Part shown: in pieces, positions 36,973 to 49,933 of the stretch | How the letters are laid out: each line of letters opens with the position of its first letter | Numbering within the stretch: position 1 is the first letter of the stretch | Source: Pomacea canaliculata | Lineage: Eukaryota > Mollusca > Gastropoda > Architaenioglossa > Ampullariidae | Length of the DNA stretch: 64,000 nucleotides | Direction of reading: 5' to 3' | Assembly: GCF_003073045.1 (NCBI RefSeq) | Contig: NC_037597.1 | Span: 6,010,717 to 6,074,716 of the forward strand | Notes under the pieces: model-generated | Seen by the model: only the letters and a program-made list of their open reading frames with translations | Databases searched by the model: none | What the model was told of the DNA's origin: nothing | Position numbers and translations under genes: made by a program

Positions 36973-39900
36973 TCTTTTTGTGGCATGGAATTTCATTTGT
37001 ACTTGTCTGTGCATGAGAGAAACAGTTAAGTAACACATCTGCTATCATATAAAAATATGATCATTGTTTGCAGACATAAAGAGGTGTAAATCTGAGTACA
37101 TCTCATGCTATTTTCATGAATGTACAAGGCATCATGTTTAGAATGTTTTGTAACGGTGCAGGACTGACTGTTGAAATTCACAGGCAGGCCTAAGACAATA
37201 CATGCTAGAATAATAAGACATTAGTCAAACTTGTCTTTATCATGATAGATCATGAAAATAAACGCATCAAACCTGCAAAACTTAGTGGAGTAGGTGAGGA
37301 TGCTGTGAGCAATCTATCTGATCCTGATAGGAAATCAGAAAATAATACTGTCAAAGCTTTAGACTCATTATTCACTGACATGTTTGGACAATCCATTGTC
37401 CGCATCGCTTCAGTCTGTGGGGATTTCCAAAGAAGTGAAGCTATGCACTGATATCTGCTATTTTGTCTTGAGCAAAATGTTCAAATAACACGAGTGTCAA
37501 AACAGATATTTTTCAGAAGCCAAACCTGGGGCATTCCATCCACCTTGTTAGTGAGATTAACTTGTGATAATGTGTTAAAAGTGAAGGGAGTGTGCTGTTG
37601 TATGTCTGCTGTTAAGCTAATCACCCTCAACCAAATACAGCTGTAATATCACTGGTTGATTCACTACTTTTGCTGCCATCATTGCTGTCACTGTGATCGC
37701 CAGTCCTTTTTGTTCGCACATTATTTCTTCCTCCCGTTTCACTGTTGTTTAGATTGGTGATTATGCACATTTGTTTTTTTTTCTCTGAAAAAATGTTTTT
37801 TTGTCTACTAGCTATTTATTTAGCAAGTTATTTTCTCCATACATCAGGAGCTTGTTTTTTGTCTAAAATGAATGCTTCTGCTGCCTAGATGTGTCAGTCT
37901 GTGAAAACTGTGCTTTTTGTGACAGAAGTATGGTTTTTCCTCCTAGAGAAGACATAGGTTTCACCTGTGCTGCGTTTTCTGTCCTTTTGATGACATAAGC
38001 AGATTATGTATTTGTTGGTTTTGTGAAGACTGGGTAACAGCAGCTGGATGCAAGAAAAGACCAGCTACTGAAAGAAAAGCAAACATCACTTTGTACACTG
38101 GCACATTTGTGCTCATTGGCAAATCAGTACACTTTTTGACAGTTCTCTGAACTGTGACTGTAAAAATATTGATGGGGAAAATAGTGATTGTGATGACAAA
38201 ATGTGTTCCGTGCTGAAGCAGATTGAAAATGAGATTGTAGTTGCACTGACATCTAACAAATAGCTTTTTTTTTACCCTTGTGGATAAGGCTTTGTTGTGT
38301 TAAAATGCCTTTCTTCCTCCCATCTCCCCTACACACCAGGAAAAAACTGAAGCATTCTTCTTTCATGTTGAGGTGAACTGTGATTTCAGGCTTCATGTTC
38401 TTTATTATTTCATGCTGCTTATTGGCAGATTTTCCATAAAATCACTGGTTAGCGGGTTTTGGGTAGTAAATGTTTCTGTGATATATATAATATAAATTGC
38501 GTTTTATTGGAGACCAGAATTTAGAATTATTGCTTTCAAAAACTCTCATAAACTTGTCATGTCATTCAAACTGCTTAATTTAAAAAAAAAAATATGGGGA
38601 TCGGTGGGGAAAATTGTGGCTTCCTTTCACAAAGTATTAGCGTCCAGTTAGTTTCCACCAGTTTAAAAAAAATCGGTGGCAATATGTGCAATACATATAT
38701 ACCAATACATACAAAATGTGTTTGTCATTCTTGCTTTGCAATCTTAGTACATATATAATCCCATTATTTAAGAATAATTAATTGGAAGGTATATTAATGA
38801 TGTACTTGAATCATTTAATCAGTGGAATTTCAGTTGATGAAAAATCACTTGAATGTACATTTCTTAAGCCATTAAGATGATTACATAACATTATTTGTAG
38901 AGATTTGTTAAGAAGAAAGTATGTGACAGACTTGCTTCACTAATTTTTATTTTGTCAGTCTGTTGGTGGGTGTCACCAGGTATGGCTATGCCTTGAAGTA
39001 TGATAGTATCCTGAAAGATATTTTGGTATGTTGAAATGCATCTGAGTGCATAAAGATCTGGCTACTGAGGGCCAGCATATCTGGTGTTAATGGGAAAGTG
39101 ACATTTTAGCAGTCTCATCACGTAGCTTAGTAGCACATAAATGAAGCCAAAGAGGAGTCATTTAAGCTGGAGTCGCTTCAGCTAACTGGCAAACTTCATG
39201 AGCAAACATGACCAGGCAGCATACAGATCATGTTGCATCCTGCAAGTTAGTAGATGTGACAAGAGTAGCTTTTGATGCATTTAACTCCAACATAGTGTAG
39301 GCCTTCATTTGTCATTGCAATTTTCCCATCCTGACGATCATATTTTATTGCTCCTAACCACACTGCCCTGCCAGTCAGGTGCATAAAGTATCAGCAAGTT
39401 TAACAGACAAGAGATAAAGGACAAACATAGACACATTCAAACTGTTGGGAATCAAGTGGTGACAAGCATGGCATCTGTCATGAACATTTACAGTAACGAT
39501 TGTATTCATCAGCATTCCAGAGACAGGCCACATCCATTATTGGGCAACGAAGACCGATGAAAGGGGGTTGCTCCACTTTTTTTCTTTTTTTTTTGTGCTT
39601 TCCTTCCATATCATGCTCGCTACTGACGCTCAACTTCGAGGCTGACATATGCACCTTAAAGACTTAACTGCCACTTAAAGTAGTTTAGCAGAATGACAGT
39701 TGTTAGACTCCTTTTTGCTCCCTCACATTGTCAGTCTCTCTCAAGCCTATATTATTTGCATCTAAAAAAAGAAGACAAATGATACAAAATTGGCAGCATC
39801 AACAGAAAGATTAAAATACCATGAAGATATTGTAGGACAATGCCATTTCAGTAATTATTAAATGTAGTTTGGTGATTTCATGACTAAAAAAAACCCCAAC

Positions 39901-41222
39901 ATTAATGACATTTTTTAATGACAAGAAAGTTAGTTCCCATTGTGTAGTACAAATTCTTGCTCTTGCTTTGATGTTACATGTGTGGGTCAAGGTGTTTATG
40001 GATGTTTGTGTGAAATACACGAGTGTCTTGTGAATACAAAGTATTGTTAATGAGAGGAAATAAAAGTACTTTACAAAGTAAATGTGGTGCATGTGTCCAA
40101 GTAGATATGTGATGATTGTGTGTCCAACATAGTTTTGCAGGTGTCCTTTGAAGATGCGAGAGTGAGAAAAAGAATATTGTCACCACACTGACTAGAGTTT
40201 CTTAACCAGACAGAGTACTGAAGCATCAAACCTCCAAAGTGCCCTAAAGTCCCATTGTTTGAAAAATGTATTGTCATTTTCCAGTGTTCCAAACATTCAC
40301 CTTAAAAAAAAAAGTAGGGTTTTTTTTGGTGACTTTCTCATACATCTGTACCAGACCTTTGACAACATTTGTCCAGACTGTTAAGACGCATCTTGGGTGT
40401 AGCTTTTTAACTGCTGACATGAAGTTTGAAAAGTTCCTGTTTAAAATTATTCAAAAGATGAGTAAAACATTTTTATACATACATATACTTGACGTGAAAA
40501 TGTCTACTTTTTACAAATATGGAAGACCTTTGGGATATTAAATGTGATTTGTTGTAAAGACCTTTTTAAACACAAGAGTTCAGTTGGCCAGGAGTGATGA
40601 CCGAGAGTGAGTTTCCATGGTAATTACAGCCGGTCATAGTTCTATTTTGCAAAAAAAAATATAATGTGGGCATTCACAAAGCATCTATTCTTGATATTCA
40701 TGGTGACACATACAGAAAAAAATAACTTTTTTGGGGGGTGGAGGAAGGTAATTTAAAAGCCTGATGGCTACACACACGACTTGGATCAGAAGGTCGACCA
40801 TGCGTGGAAAATTACTTAGTCCCGTTCAAGATGAAAACCAATCTACATTCCCTATGACTATAAACTAGGCTATGGAAGGGCTCACCTGATTTTTTCAAAA
40901 CCATTTTTTGCTGGATGGCTTTAATATCAAGTTGGTTTTTTTTTTTAACCGGGTTTAGCACAATAGGGTTTTTTTTTTTTTTTTGTCTATTAAACATCCG
41001 GTAAGAGGCGGATTAACTCTCGTAGCATAATACAACAACGCACAGAGAACTGATAAGTGGTTTGTCGTTTGTAAAGCAGGGTCTACCCCCATCCTTACTT
41101 ACTGCCTGACTACCCTGTTCTCATGTTTCCCCTCGTCAGTATATATCTCTTACACAACCGTTGGTCCGGTTTCCGCAGCTTTGCTTGCGATGCTTCACCA
41201 GACCCCACGTCAGCTCCTAGAT
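36973..41222. other. 3' UTR of aftiphilin and intergenic sequence
   Basis: AATAAA at 37257-37262 is the first good polyadenylation signal after the stop. A 69-codon open frame at 37242-37451 overlaps it. It is hydrophilic and could be an alternative last exon, but it has no known match. The remaining 3.8 kb shows no exon, only T- and A-rich runs. Confidence 0.45.
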
Positions 41223-41406
41223 CAGACCTGGGCAAAGGCCGGATCCGGCCCGCCTCCTGTCTCTGACCGGCCCGCTGGCCCGCCCGCCAGTACATATACT
41301 ATATATACAGTATTGGGTAAAACTGAGTTAACTATATTAGTCCGGCCCTCTAAAACCATCCCAATTTCTCATGCGGCCCCTAGGGAAAATTAATTGCCCA
41401 CCCCTG
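41223..41406. mobile_element. 184-bp hAT-type MITE with perfect 8-bp target duplication
   Basis: The element begins CAGACCTGGGCAA and ends TTGCCCACCCCTG, a 13-bp terminal inverted repeat with three mismatches. TCCTAGAT flanks it exactly on both sides (41215-41222 and 41407-41414), the 8-bp target duplication expected of hAT transposons. The interior is GC-rich with GGCCCG words and encodes nothing, so it is non-autonomous. An intact duplication means little divergence since insertion. Confidence 0.9.
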
Positions 41407-41414
41407 TCCTAGAT

Positions 41415-44321
41415 GGAAGTGGCCAACGCTGGTTCCGCTGCCTGGTACTATAGCTACGTCATCTGAGCGGCCTCGGCTACCAGCGCCACCTTTGTTTCGA
41501 TACTAGAAACGATTGGTGTATCCTGCCACTCAGTCGTAGAACGCCTCTGTGATTTTCATTCATCGAGTCTCCTCTATGGCCATTGAGTCCGATTCTGAGC
41601 ATTTCGCGCTTTCGAACTGTTTAATAGACTTTGCAAATAAGTATTAAAGTATATTAAACTACAGAATAATTTGCATATTATTTGGTCTTTGGAAACCCTT
41701 CATAAACTTGGCCTACACGCGCGTGAATACGTTCTCCCATTCTGTGCCGATCCCACCCTCCCTTGTGAGGGTTCATAACCCTAGCAGACTAGTTCCATGA
41801 AATTAAATCATTCATTACAAGATTCCCTGGGCTTAGTATTTTACCGACCCGCCGCATAAAATTTAGAGACCGGCTCGCAAAAAGAAATCTTTGTCCACCC
41901 AAGAACTAAACTGTGGTCTTACCTGTTCAGATGGGTGGCTATAGCTGCGTGCGCGCGAATCCAGTCGCGGGAGTCAAACGTGCATCGTCATCTTTCTTGT
42001 AAGTCACGTGACAGCCAAAGAATGCAAAGAAAAATGGAGTGGAAAAAACTCATTGCACAAAAGATCATGGATCATAAACGCCGCCACATTCTACATCGCG
42101 GAGAGGGTAACCAAAGCGATGCACGTGGGACTACCCGACACATTTTAATTCTGATTGACAACATTACAAAACTCCGGCATCCAGACACGCTCGATATGGC
42201 TTGCGCCGTAGTTTCGCCCTTACCGTGTGCTGAATGTGTGACAATAAGTAAATACCTATGTTTTACATGGGCAAACCTACGGTTTCAAGCGGTGGGTGAT
42301 GCAGCAGGTCCAAGACAACGTCCCACAGATTAGGCTGGGTGGTGGTCTGGGCGAGTGCAGTATGACGCTGGTGTGAGGTGCATGAACAGAAGAAAGAAAA
42401 CGCGGAAGGTAAGATATACCATGCACGTATATATCTCTGGACTTCTTGCAGTCAGATTTTCCTCCCACCCCAAACCCCGCACTAACTTCTAAAACGAGGC
42501 CAAAACACAAATTCGCTTCCGGTTTAACGATTAACATCGAAAAAGAAGAAAGGCAGACGATACGAACTCTCGTACTGACGTATATACTAAAGCTCAAGCT
42601 TGATGATGTGGAGTATAAATGTAACAAACTATTTGCAAATCTGTTGTTGACTTAAAAATTGTATCGCGGTTTCATGTGTTAAATGGTTCGCCGACACCTT
42701 AAGAGTCTCAGATCGAATTGGTCACGGCAGACAGCCAGCAGTCCAGAGATATACGTTCGTTTACTTACTACCCTGAAAGGCAGAAGCTGTAAGTATGACG
42801 ATAGAATGAACTGTGACACGTGCCATAATTGAGGGTCGTTTGGTTCACGCCTTGTACGTACTTCCAACAAGGGACAATAAATATAGTAATTAGTAAATAA
42901 GTGTATGTGATTTTGACCTAAGCTTTACGTTCATTGACATTTTGTGGGGAGTGGGGGTGGATAAATTTAAATTTTATATTAAAAAAACTCGCATATAGTG
43001 TCATTCATACTTATATACACCTTTTGTTCTAAGAGATAGAATGTTGCTTGGAAATTTGTTTAGTGTTGTTCTAATAAACGCATCCAAGGTGAACGACTCT
43101 CCGAGAATAACATCACTGACTTTACAGACATCCATCTTAACTTTTCTTTCCATTGATGCACACTCTAACCAGTGTTACTAAATAATAACAACTACAGATG
43201 TTGGATTGACAGTAACCTGAAGTCGCATGACGACAATGCGACCAAAGACTTCGAAAAGTGCAAGTGTTATGCAGCTGAACCGATGGTTTTTAAGCATAGG
43301 TTATGAATGAAATTCCCACGTAGCTTTTTGACCAAAGCCTGCCCCAACCCCTCCACACCCACCATTAACCCCCTGTGACCTCTGTGAACAGACCTAATTG
43401 CCTGTCGCAGGAGTCAATGGCGCTGCCCTTGGCATTAAGTCAGAGTCAGGTAACGTATGGACCCTCGACCCACGCTCGTTAAAAGTGTCCCACAACTAAT
43501 AGGCTGTCTCAATTTGTCAGCGTTTTGTCAGAGATTAATGAGCATGGACTGGACCCCAGGCGGAATGCTGCTCAGTTCTACGGCGAGACGGATACGCATG
43601 AACGCTTCTAGGAAAAAACCTTGGAGTTAATATTGTACTCAAACTACTCATAACACAGAAGAACACGTCCTTTGGTATCTAAAATGGATTTGTTTTTTAT
43701 GACCCCCAATATTTCTCCAAATATTATCTCTGAAAATAAGTTTCTACACTGACATACATGTCCCCAAACTGAGCTCATCACAAACATTTTTTTTAATCCA
43801 CAAGAATTTCTACCTATACCAAAATTTGCGGAACATTTCAGCTCAGATTCCTGTCTCTACAGTACCCAACTCTCAGTCTGTGTCTTTTCTAGCTACCAAA
43901 CAGTTGGATTGGCACTGCCTATGTTTTTTTCCCGTAGCCAAAGCCACTTTTTTTTTTTTTATCACTCCAGCAAACAGAAAACAAAGGTTGAGTAATATCT
44001 TGAAAGATCACAACTTATGGCCAATCAGTCCTCACACAAAACCAACCACAAAGAAACAGTCACCAACATTGTGTCTGGAAGTCTTGAAAATTCGAGTTGT
44101 TGTGTATATGAAACTCTCAGGATAACGCACCTGTAATTAAGTTTGACCCACTGCTTGATTAATCGGCAAATCTATTGATTTCTTTAATAAGGCTTCGAAC
44201 TGCCACGAAAACTAACGTCTTTTTCACCATCGTTATCCAAGCCAAAACACAAAACTTTGAACCAATTTGCTATCGGTGCTGTTGCAGGCAACAGAGAAGA
44301 GGAGGGTAGACATCGGTCGCC
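41415..44321. other. No recognisable gene
   Basis: Intergenic. The open frames at 41935-42333 (+) and 42627-42277 (-) overlap one another and lack motifs. Nothing else supported. Confidence 0.5.
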
Positions 44322-47300
44322 ATGGAGATTAGAACACTAGTGTTTATTCTAGTGCTTTGCCTTCTGTATATGCTAGGAGGGGCTGGTCTTTTCATGGCCA
44401 TCGAGTCCCAGGCTGAAATTCAGCGCCAGACACTTATCCTTCCATGAACTGAATGCATTCCTCGGTGAGTTGGCAGCGAAGGTGAATCAGTAGAGAATTT
44501 TTGCCGTTGATTGTTGTTGTTATTATTAATTCAAAATGTCCTTAGTTCTTTTGTTTGTTGGTGCTTCCTTCCTTGAAATAACATTTAAAGGGAAACTGTT
44601 TATAAAAGGTTTTCAATAATTCAAAAGAAACGAACGATTTTAGCCAAATGTTTTTGAAGTAATTCTGATTGCATGTGTCGAGCTGTTGAGTCCTTTTCGT
44701 TTCGTTGAAGAAACCTCGTGTACGTCAAGGGCCGACCTGCTGGCGTTCCTGGACTTCATTCACAAGGACTTGGAGATCGCGCGCTATGTCATGCGTGCAA
44801 ACCACACTGCAAATGTCATGTGGGACTTCGCCGGGGCCTTTTCCTTTGTGGAATCACTCGTTACTACGATAGGTAACTTAGATCTTCATTGATATAAGCT
44901 GTTGTATGCACGATTTTCAAATTTATTTTGGAGAACAAATGCTGTGCTTACATTCCGTCCACAGATCGCTCGAGAAAACTTCACTCAGTCACATCTGATT
45001 TCTGAAAAAGATGCATTATGCATCATTATTTATACTCTCATTTATAATGTACAATATTCCATTGGACTGGCAAGCTCAGTAATCTTCAGAAAAATAGCAT
45101 CCATAAGAAGAACTGCTAACTTGAAATTCTAATTATTGACAACGACGGAGAACATACCGAAAGCTGTGTGTAGCTAACCCTAAAGATTTTTTTTTAAATC
45201 GGACGAACATCAACGAATGTTTGAGAAAGTTTGTAAAATTGCTTTGAAGGTCACAGAAAACGAATTGTTTTAGAGGAGAATGTTCGGTACATTCGACCTT
45301 AGACCAACATGTCGAGCTAAGTTCGGACTTGTTTGCCAACACGATGGGACTTTAGAGGTTTGACGCTTCGGCGGTTAAGAAGGGCATTAAATGTGTGTCA
45401 CTCCAGAATGTGAATCTGCAAACATACCTTGTAGAGTTTGTTTACACGACACTCATCTAACAAAACTGCAATACGAAGACTCAGGCTCTGATTCATCGGG
45501 GGAATCCTTGATGGAACTCTTCAATGATCGATTACGAGGTACGGCTTGCTGACTCTGGCTGGAATAACATTTTTATAGAATCCAACTTGTTTATGCTGAC
45601 TTTCAGGCTACACTCTTTGAATACGTCTGCATGCACTTTCTGTCATCCTCATCTTTGTTATGTAAGAGAAGCATGTTTTTTAAAAGTTCCATGCATGACA
45701 AACATTATTACAGCTCAGGCCACTGGAACACTCTAAGCTACCACAAACCTGGTCCTACGTCTTCTCATGCAGATGATGAGGTTGAAACATGCAGGTGCAA
45801 ACTGTGGCTTGTCGCAGGGTACGGGCACATCGTGCCCCGGACGACGTTGGGGCGCTTCACGTGCGTGGTGTACGCGCTGCTGGGCGTGCCCCTCATGATG
45901 GCCTGTCTCAGCGCCGTGGGCGAGAAGCTTTGCCAGGTGTCCAAGAGGTGGCGCGACTGTCGAATCGAGGGATTTAGCACTGCTGCCACCCAGCGGCGAA
46001 TCCATGTTTTTCTACAGTGTGAGTATGATGCCACATCCTGTGAGGAGGCAGGAGAGGGTAGGTGGTGACGAGAGGCGGCTGACAAATGGGAGGGAAGTTA
46101 AAAATGGTGACGTGCAAGTTTTCTCGCTACAAAAATGTTGCATTTACATCGGCAGCGCGCATTACAACACAAAGAGGCAGCGTCACGGTCACGTGATATT
46201 TGGAGGTGGCGCTCAGAGGTTTAGCTGATTAGTCATCACTTTGTGCATGCTACAACTAAAAACACAAACATTCTCTATGTAGATGATGCAGTGCATGTGA
46301 CACATGGCATTATGCCAGTGTCACGCTGTTTTGCACAAGTTAAAAGCCGTTATTTCACGCTGTCGAGTCTTGACGATGTTTCTCTCAGGTATCGTGTGCA
46401 TCATCATAGTCTTCGTATTGCCGACAGCCATCAACATGTACCTGGAGAGCTGGACGATTTTGGAGAGTCTGTATTTCGTCTTTATTACTCTCATGACCAT
46501 CGGGTTTCGGCGACTTCGTGGCCGGCAGATGTACGTATTGTGCACCACAACCATAAACAACAAATATTCAGAACGACAACAATACAAGCATTCTATGGTG
46601 TCGTCAGAACAAGAAGCCTGAGTATTCTGCACGATGAAAATCCAAGATATTTTGCACATCATTGCTACATATTCTGTACGATAAGTCCTATTTTGTTCTT
46701 CAAAATAATCCTAGGCACTCTGCACAAAGACAATCTTACCTATTCTTGTGATTTGTTAACGTGAATTTAAAATATGAAACGTTGTGTGGGTTTTCTATAT
46801 TTCTTAGGAAAGAAGGAAAGGTATTTAGGAAAAGAGCAAAATTATTCTGGATGTGTAAAGTCAATTCTGTTTACTTTACAGTTTTGGAGGGTCCCGATTT
46901 TGAAACAGACGTCTTCATAAGATTCCTTCGTAGCATCAACATGATGTGGACACTTATTGGCTTGGCATACATCTCTATGGGGATCAACACCATCATGCAG
47001 TTGTACCTGGAGGGCACCAAGCGGACTGAACAAATCTCCGATAGGAGCATAAGGGTAAACTTTATGTGTCATTGGGCCAACTGTTTTCCAGAAAAACTAG
47101 CGACGTTAACGAGGCGAAATACATCTGCATGGGGCTGAACAATGCTAATGTTTACAGAACTGACAGGCGAAGCATAAAGGGTCATCTTAAAGGTCAATGT
47201 GGAACGTTTGACCAAGTTTGCCACAGCTGTGAATAGTAATTAACATACGATTTTTTCATAATTAGAATAAGGTCCTTTAATGACTTAGTATTATTGACAA

Positions 47301-47519
47301 AACTTGGTCAAACAATGAAATTTGTCTTCATTTTTTCCCACTAGAGATATTCAAGCGACTAAGGTGGGCCTGGGGACGCTCTCCGGCCGTTTCCACCTCA
47401 GGACTTCAGCTTTCGAGAAAGAAGAGACGAAATGCCCCTCCCCAGAAAAAAGACGTGGCCATCACCGACTTGACCACCATCTACCAAGTGACGACACGAC
47501 AACGTTGGTGACGTTAACC
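44322..47519 (+). CDS. Two-pore-domain (K2P) potassium channel, frame-broken
   Basis: Exons: 44322-44464, 44711-44872, 45818-46018, 46389-46530, 46882-47054 and a probable last exon from 47345. Exon 1 has TM1 (TLVFILVLCLLYMLGGAG, then IES). Exon 2 has the cap and first pore helix (TSCTSRADL, MWDFAGAF). The first selectivity filter TTIGYG is split across the exon 2/3 junction. Exon 3 gives TM2 (VVYALLGVPLMM), exon 4 TM3 and the second pore (ESWTILESLYFVFITL), and exon 5 TM4 (WTLIGLAYISMGI). K2P channels carry background K+ leak at the plasma membrane. Two breaks are clear. Exon 1 changes frame near 44425-44435, after AEIQR; the later frame (SFHELNAFL) fits the splice phase. In pore 2 one extra C near 46508 turns the expected TIGFGDFVAG into TIGFRRLRG. 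The last exon (EIFKRLRWAWG) is also out of phase with exon 5. This is either a pseudogene or a poorly corrected sequence. Confidence 0.85.
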
Positions 47520-47760
47520 ACTCTCTGGCCGACCGCCGGAAGTGACGCGATATCAATTGGTGTCTTGAGGAAGGCGCCATTTAAATGTTGAGTGTATTTC
47601 CAAACTCATCGAAACCCAACCGAGAGCCAAGTCATCTGCGAAGATTGTCCCCACCGTTGCAGTCGCTAAACTACAAAGACATTTGCTGCAATGAGCGGCA
47701 GACGTCAGAGTGGAAATGCAAAAATATATCCACCATGCAGACGACTAATCAAACCCAGGG

Positions 47761-47819
47761 TGACGTCAAAGAGCGAATGACGTCAAAGATGTAATGACGC
47801 CAAAGAGCGAATGACGTCA
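47761..47819. promoter_or_regulatory. Four CRE motifs at exact 17-bp spacing
   Basis: TGACGTCA occurs at 47761, 47778 and 47812, with TGACGCCA at 47795: four sites exactly 17 bp apart within a tandem repeat whose spacer is AAGAGCGAA or a variant. TGACGTCA is the palindromic site of CREB/ATF factors. Another copy lies at 48017-48024 and near-matches occur at about 47510 and 47540. The array is just 3' of the K2P gene and about 2.1 kb upstream of the M4 protease gene. Regulation by cAMP is inference only. Confidence 0.6.
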
Positions 47820-49933
47820 CTACCTGGATAGCGTCCCTTTGAAAGCGGTTCAGCACCAGCAACAATTATTTCAGCCGCGTGCAACAGCAAACAGTTTAGT
47901 TTCAACAAAGGTTGGACACAAGAATACACGGCTAATTCCTCTGAAAACACTGTTAACATCACTTATCACATTTAAAGCCTGTAAACAAGGATTGGACGAC
48001 TTCATACCAACATGCATGACGTCATACCTTAACGGTCTGATGAGTGTGGGTGTACAAACATGGATCGTGATACATAAACAGAATCACAATTTGCTGTTGC
48101 CAGGGTGATATTTGTACTCAGTACTATTCCTTTCTTTAGAGCACGACACGAACCGTCCCTCCTCTTGGAGAGCGAGGCTGGGAATGACACTATTCACACA
48201 AAAACCATCGTCTAGTGAGCTTGCACTCACAAGCATATTCCACGCGCTCACAACTCACTAAACTTTCAACAATATTTATATTACACGTTTATTTCACTGG
48301 ATACACTCTAGCCACGTGGAAAACTATGCTACAACCGTGTGTGAGTGCGTGAGAATGTTTGTGACTAAAGTTTGGTGTTTGATGTCCTTTATTTAATTGT
48401 TTACCACAGATGGATTTAAAATCATTTCAAATTTTTTTTCTTAATAAACGCGTTGCCATCTCATTGCGTGTCTGTGTGTTCGTGTGGGTAGTGCGTGTGT
48501 ACGTGTGTTCGCGCTCACATCTATATCTGCCGACCCTATCCAGTAATTTAACCAGCCGCGTTTGACATATGCAGATTTGATCAGCTTGCATAAATCAATG
48601 TGGGTGTTCTTCGATAATTACTGGAAGGTAGGTCAGAAAATGCACTTTGACCTCCAAAGCCTGTTTAGCATATTCCTGTTGAAGTGCTTTGTTGCTGGAC
48701 TAAACTAGCAGCATACTAAGGATAATTTTTGTCTATAAAATGCACACGAAGGCAACCCTAGCTCTTTGGTGGGTCCCCCCTTCCACTTCTCCCCACTAAG
48801 ATGTTTTCTTTCTGCTGCACGAAGTAACTCATCATCACTGGCGTGCGCCCATGTGTTTGCGCTCGTGTTCACGTACAGTCATGGCTTGGGGGAGCGTAGG
48901 TCAAGAAACAGTGACGAAAAAGAGACAAATAAATGATAAAATGTTCTTTCCCACGATCGCCAAACGTTTAATGCCCCGGTAAAATTTTAAAAAAAAAGTG
49001 TGTCGTCACAGCCTCGTTTCCAGTCCGTGAACCTGAACTTCACAAAAGCTAAAAGGTCTGCAAGAGTTCACAAAATGTGTTCGAATTACTGGGAGGCTGT
49101 GCGCAATTTAATGTGTTTCCTAAATTCTGGATGAACGCCACCTTCCTTGCTCGGGATTCTGGCCTTCAAACAAGACCTACAGTGTCAAGGCGACACTCTT
49201 ACAATGGTCCCTTCCTGCGCACCAAAACGGACCACCCTTATATATCCTAAACAGTGTTCTACAGTGTTGAAAGGTATTCTAATACTAGTCCAATTTCGAA
49301 ATTAAGTATATACACAAAAATATATATTCGTCTGTACCATGTGTGTTTCTGTTAAGACGTATTTCACCTTTAGGATATATAAAATAAAAACTTTTGACAA
49401 TCACAAAGTATTCAGAAATTAAGTTTCGAGTGGAGTCGTATACTAATTATTTTTGTGAGGTCACTTAACCACCATTTTCTGTGTTTCTTTGTTACTCAAG
49501 ATCAAGATCGAAACTGAAAGAGAGAGAGTGTGTGTGTGGGTGGTTGAGGTCGCGGGTACAGGTTATTCATTCAGAATTCAGGAAAGTAGCATCTTGTCCT
49601 GAGCTAAAAAAAAAAAAAATTGTACACAAGAAAAACAAAGCTACACTCTCGCTAGCCCTCTAAATGTCGAGGTACCCTTTCCGGGTGCAGATTAAGGACG
49701 AAACGATGTATAATGGCCCGAATTGTGAGCCAATCATTTAATCAAGAGGCCAGTGGGGGCTCATTGTGAAGGTTGTCCTCCTATGAGAGGTCGAGGCGGC
49801 TGTACATGTTGCACTCACCCCATAAAATCCGCCGCCCTCTTCTCGGCTCACTTGCATTATGCCAGCAGGCGGTGCTGCCAGGGTCTGAAATATTTTGCTG
49901 AGGAGTGACTTCGTTGATTGAATCTTCAGTTTC
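47820..49933. other. Intergenic, upstream of the M4 protease gene
   Basis: No exon seen. TG-rich low-complexity patches lie at 48335-48360 and 48461-48515. A GAGAGA/GTGTGT tract lies at 49520-49545. Confidence 0.45.

Noticed and set aside
37242-37451. 69-codon frame after aftiphilin as an extra exon
   Set aside because: It lies past the conserved C-terminus of the family, overlaps a polyadenylation signal and has no homology I can see.
41935-42333. 132-codon plus-strand frame as a gene
   Set aside because: No motif, an opposed frame overlaps it, and no splice context supports it.
46243-46764. 173-codon plus-strand frame across the K2P pore-2 exon
   Set aside because: It reads the exon in the wrong frame; the channel motifs are in another frame with good splice sites.
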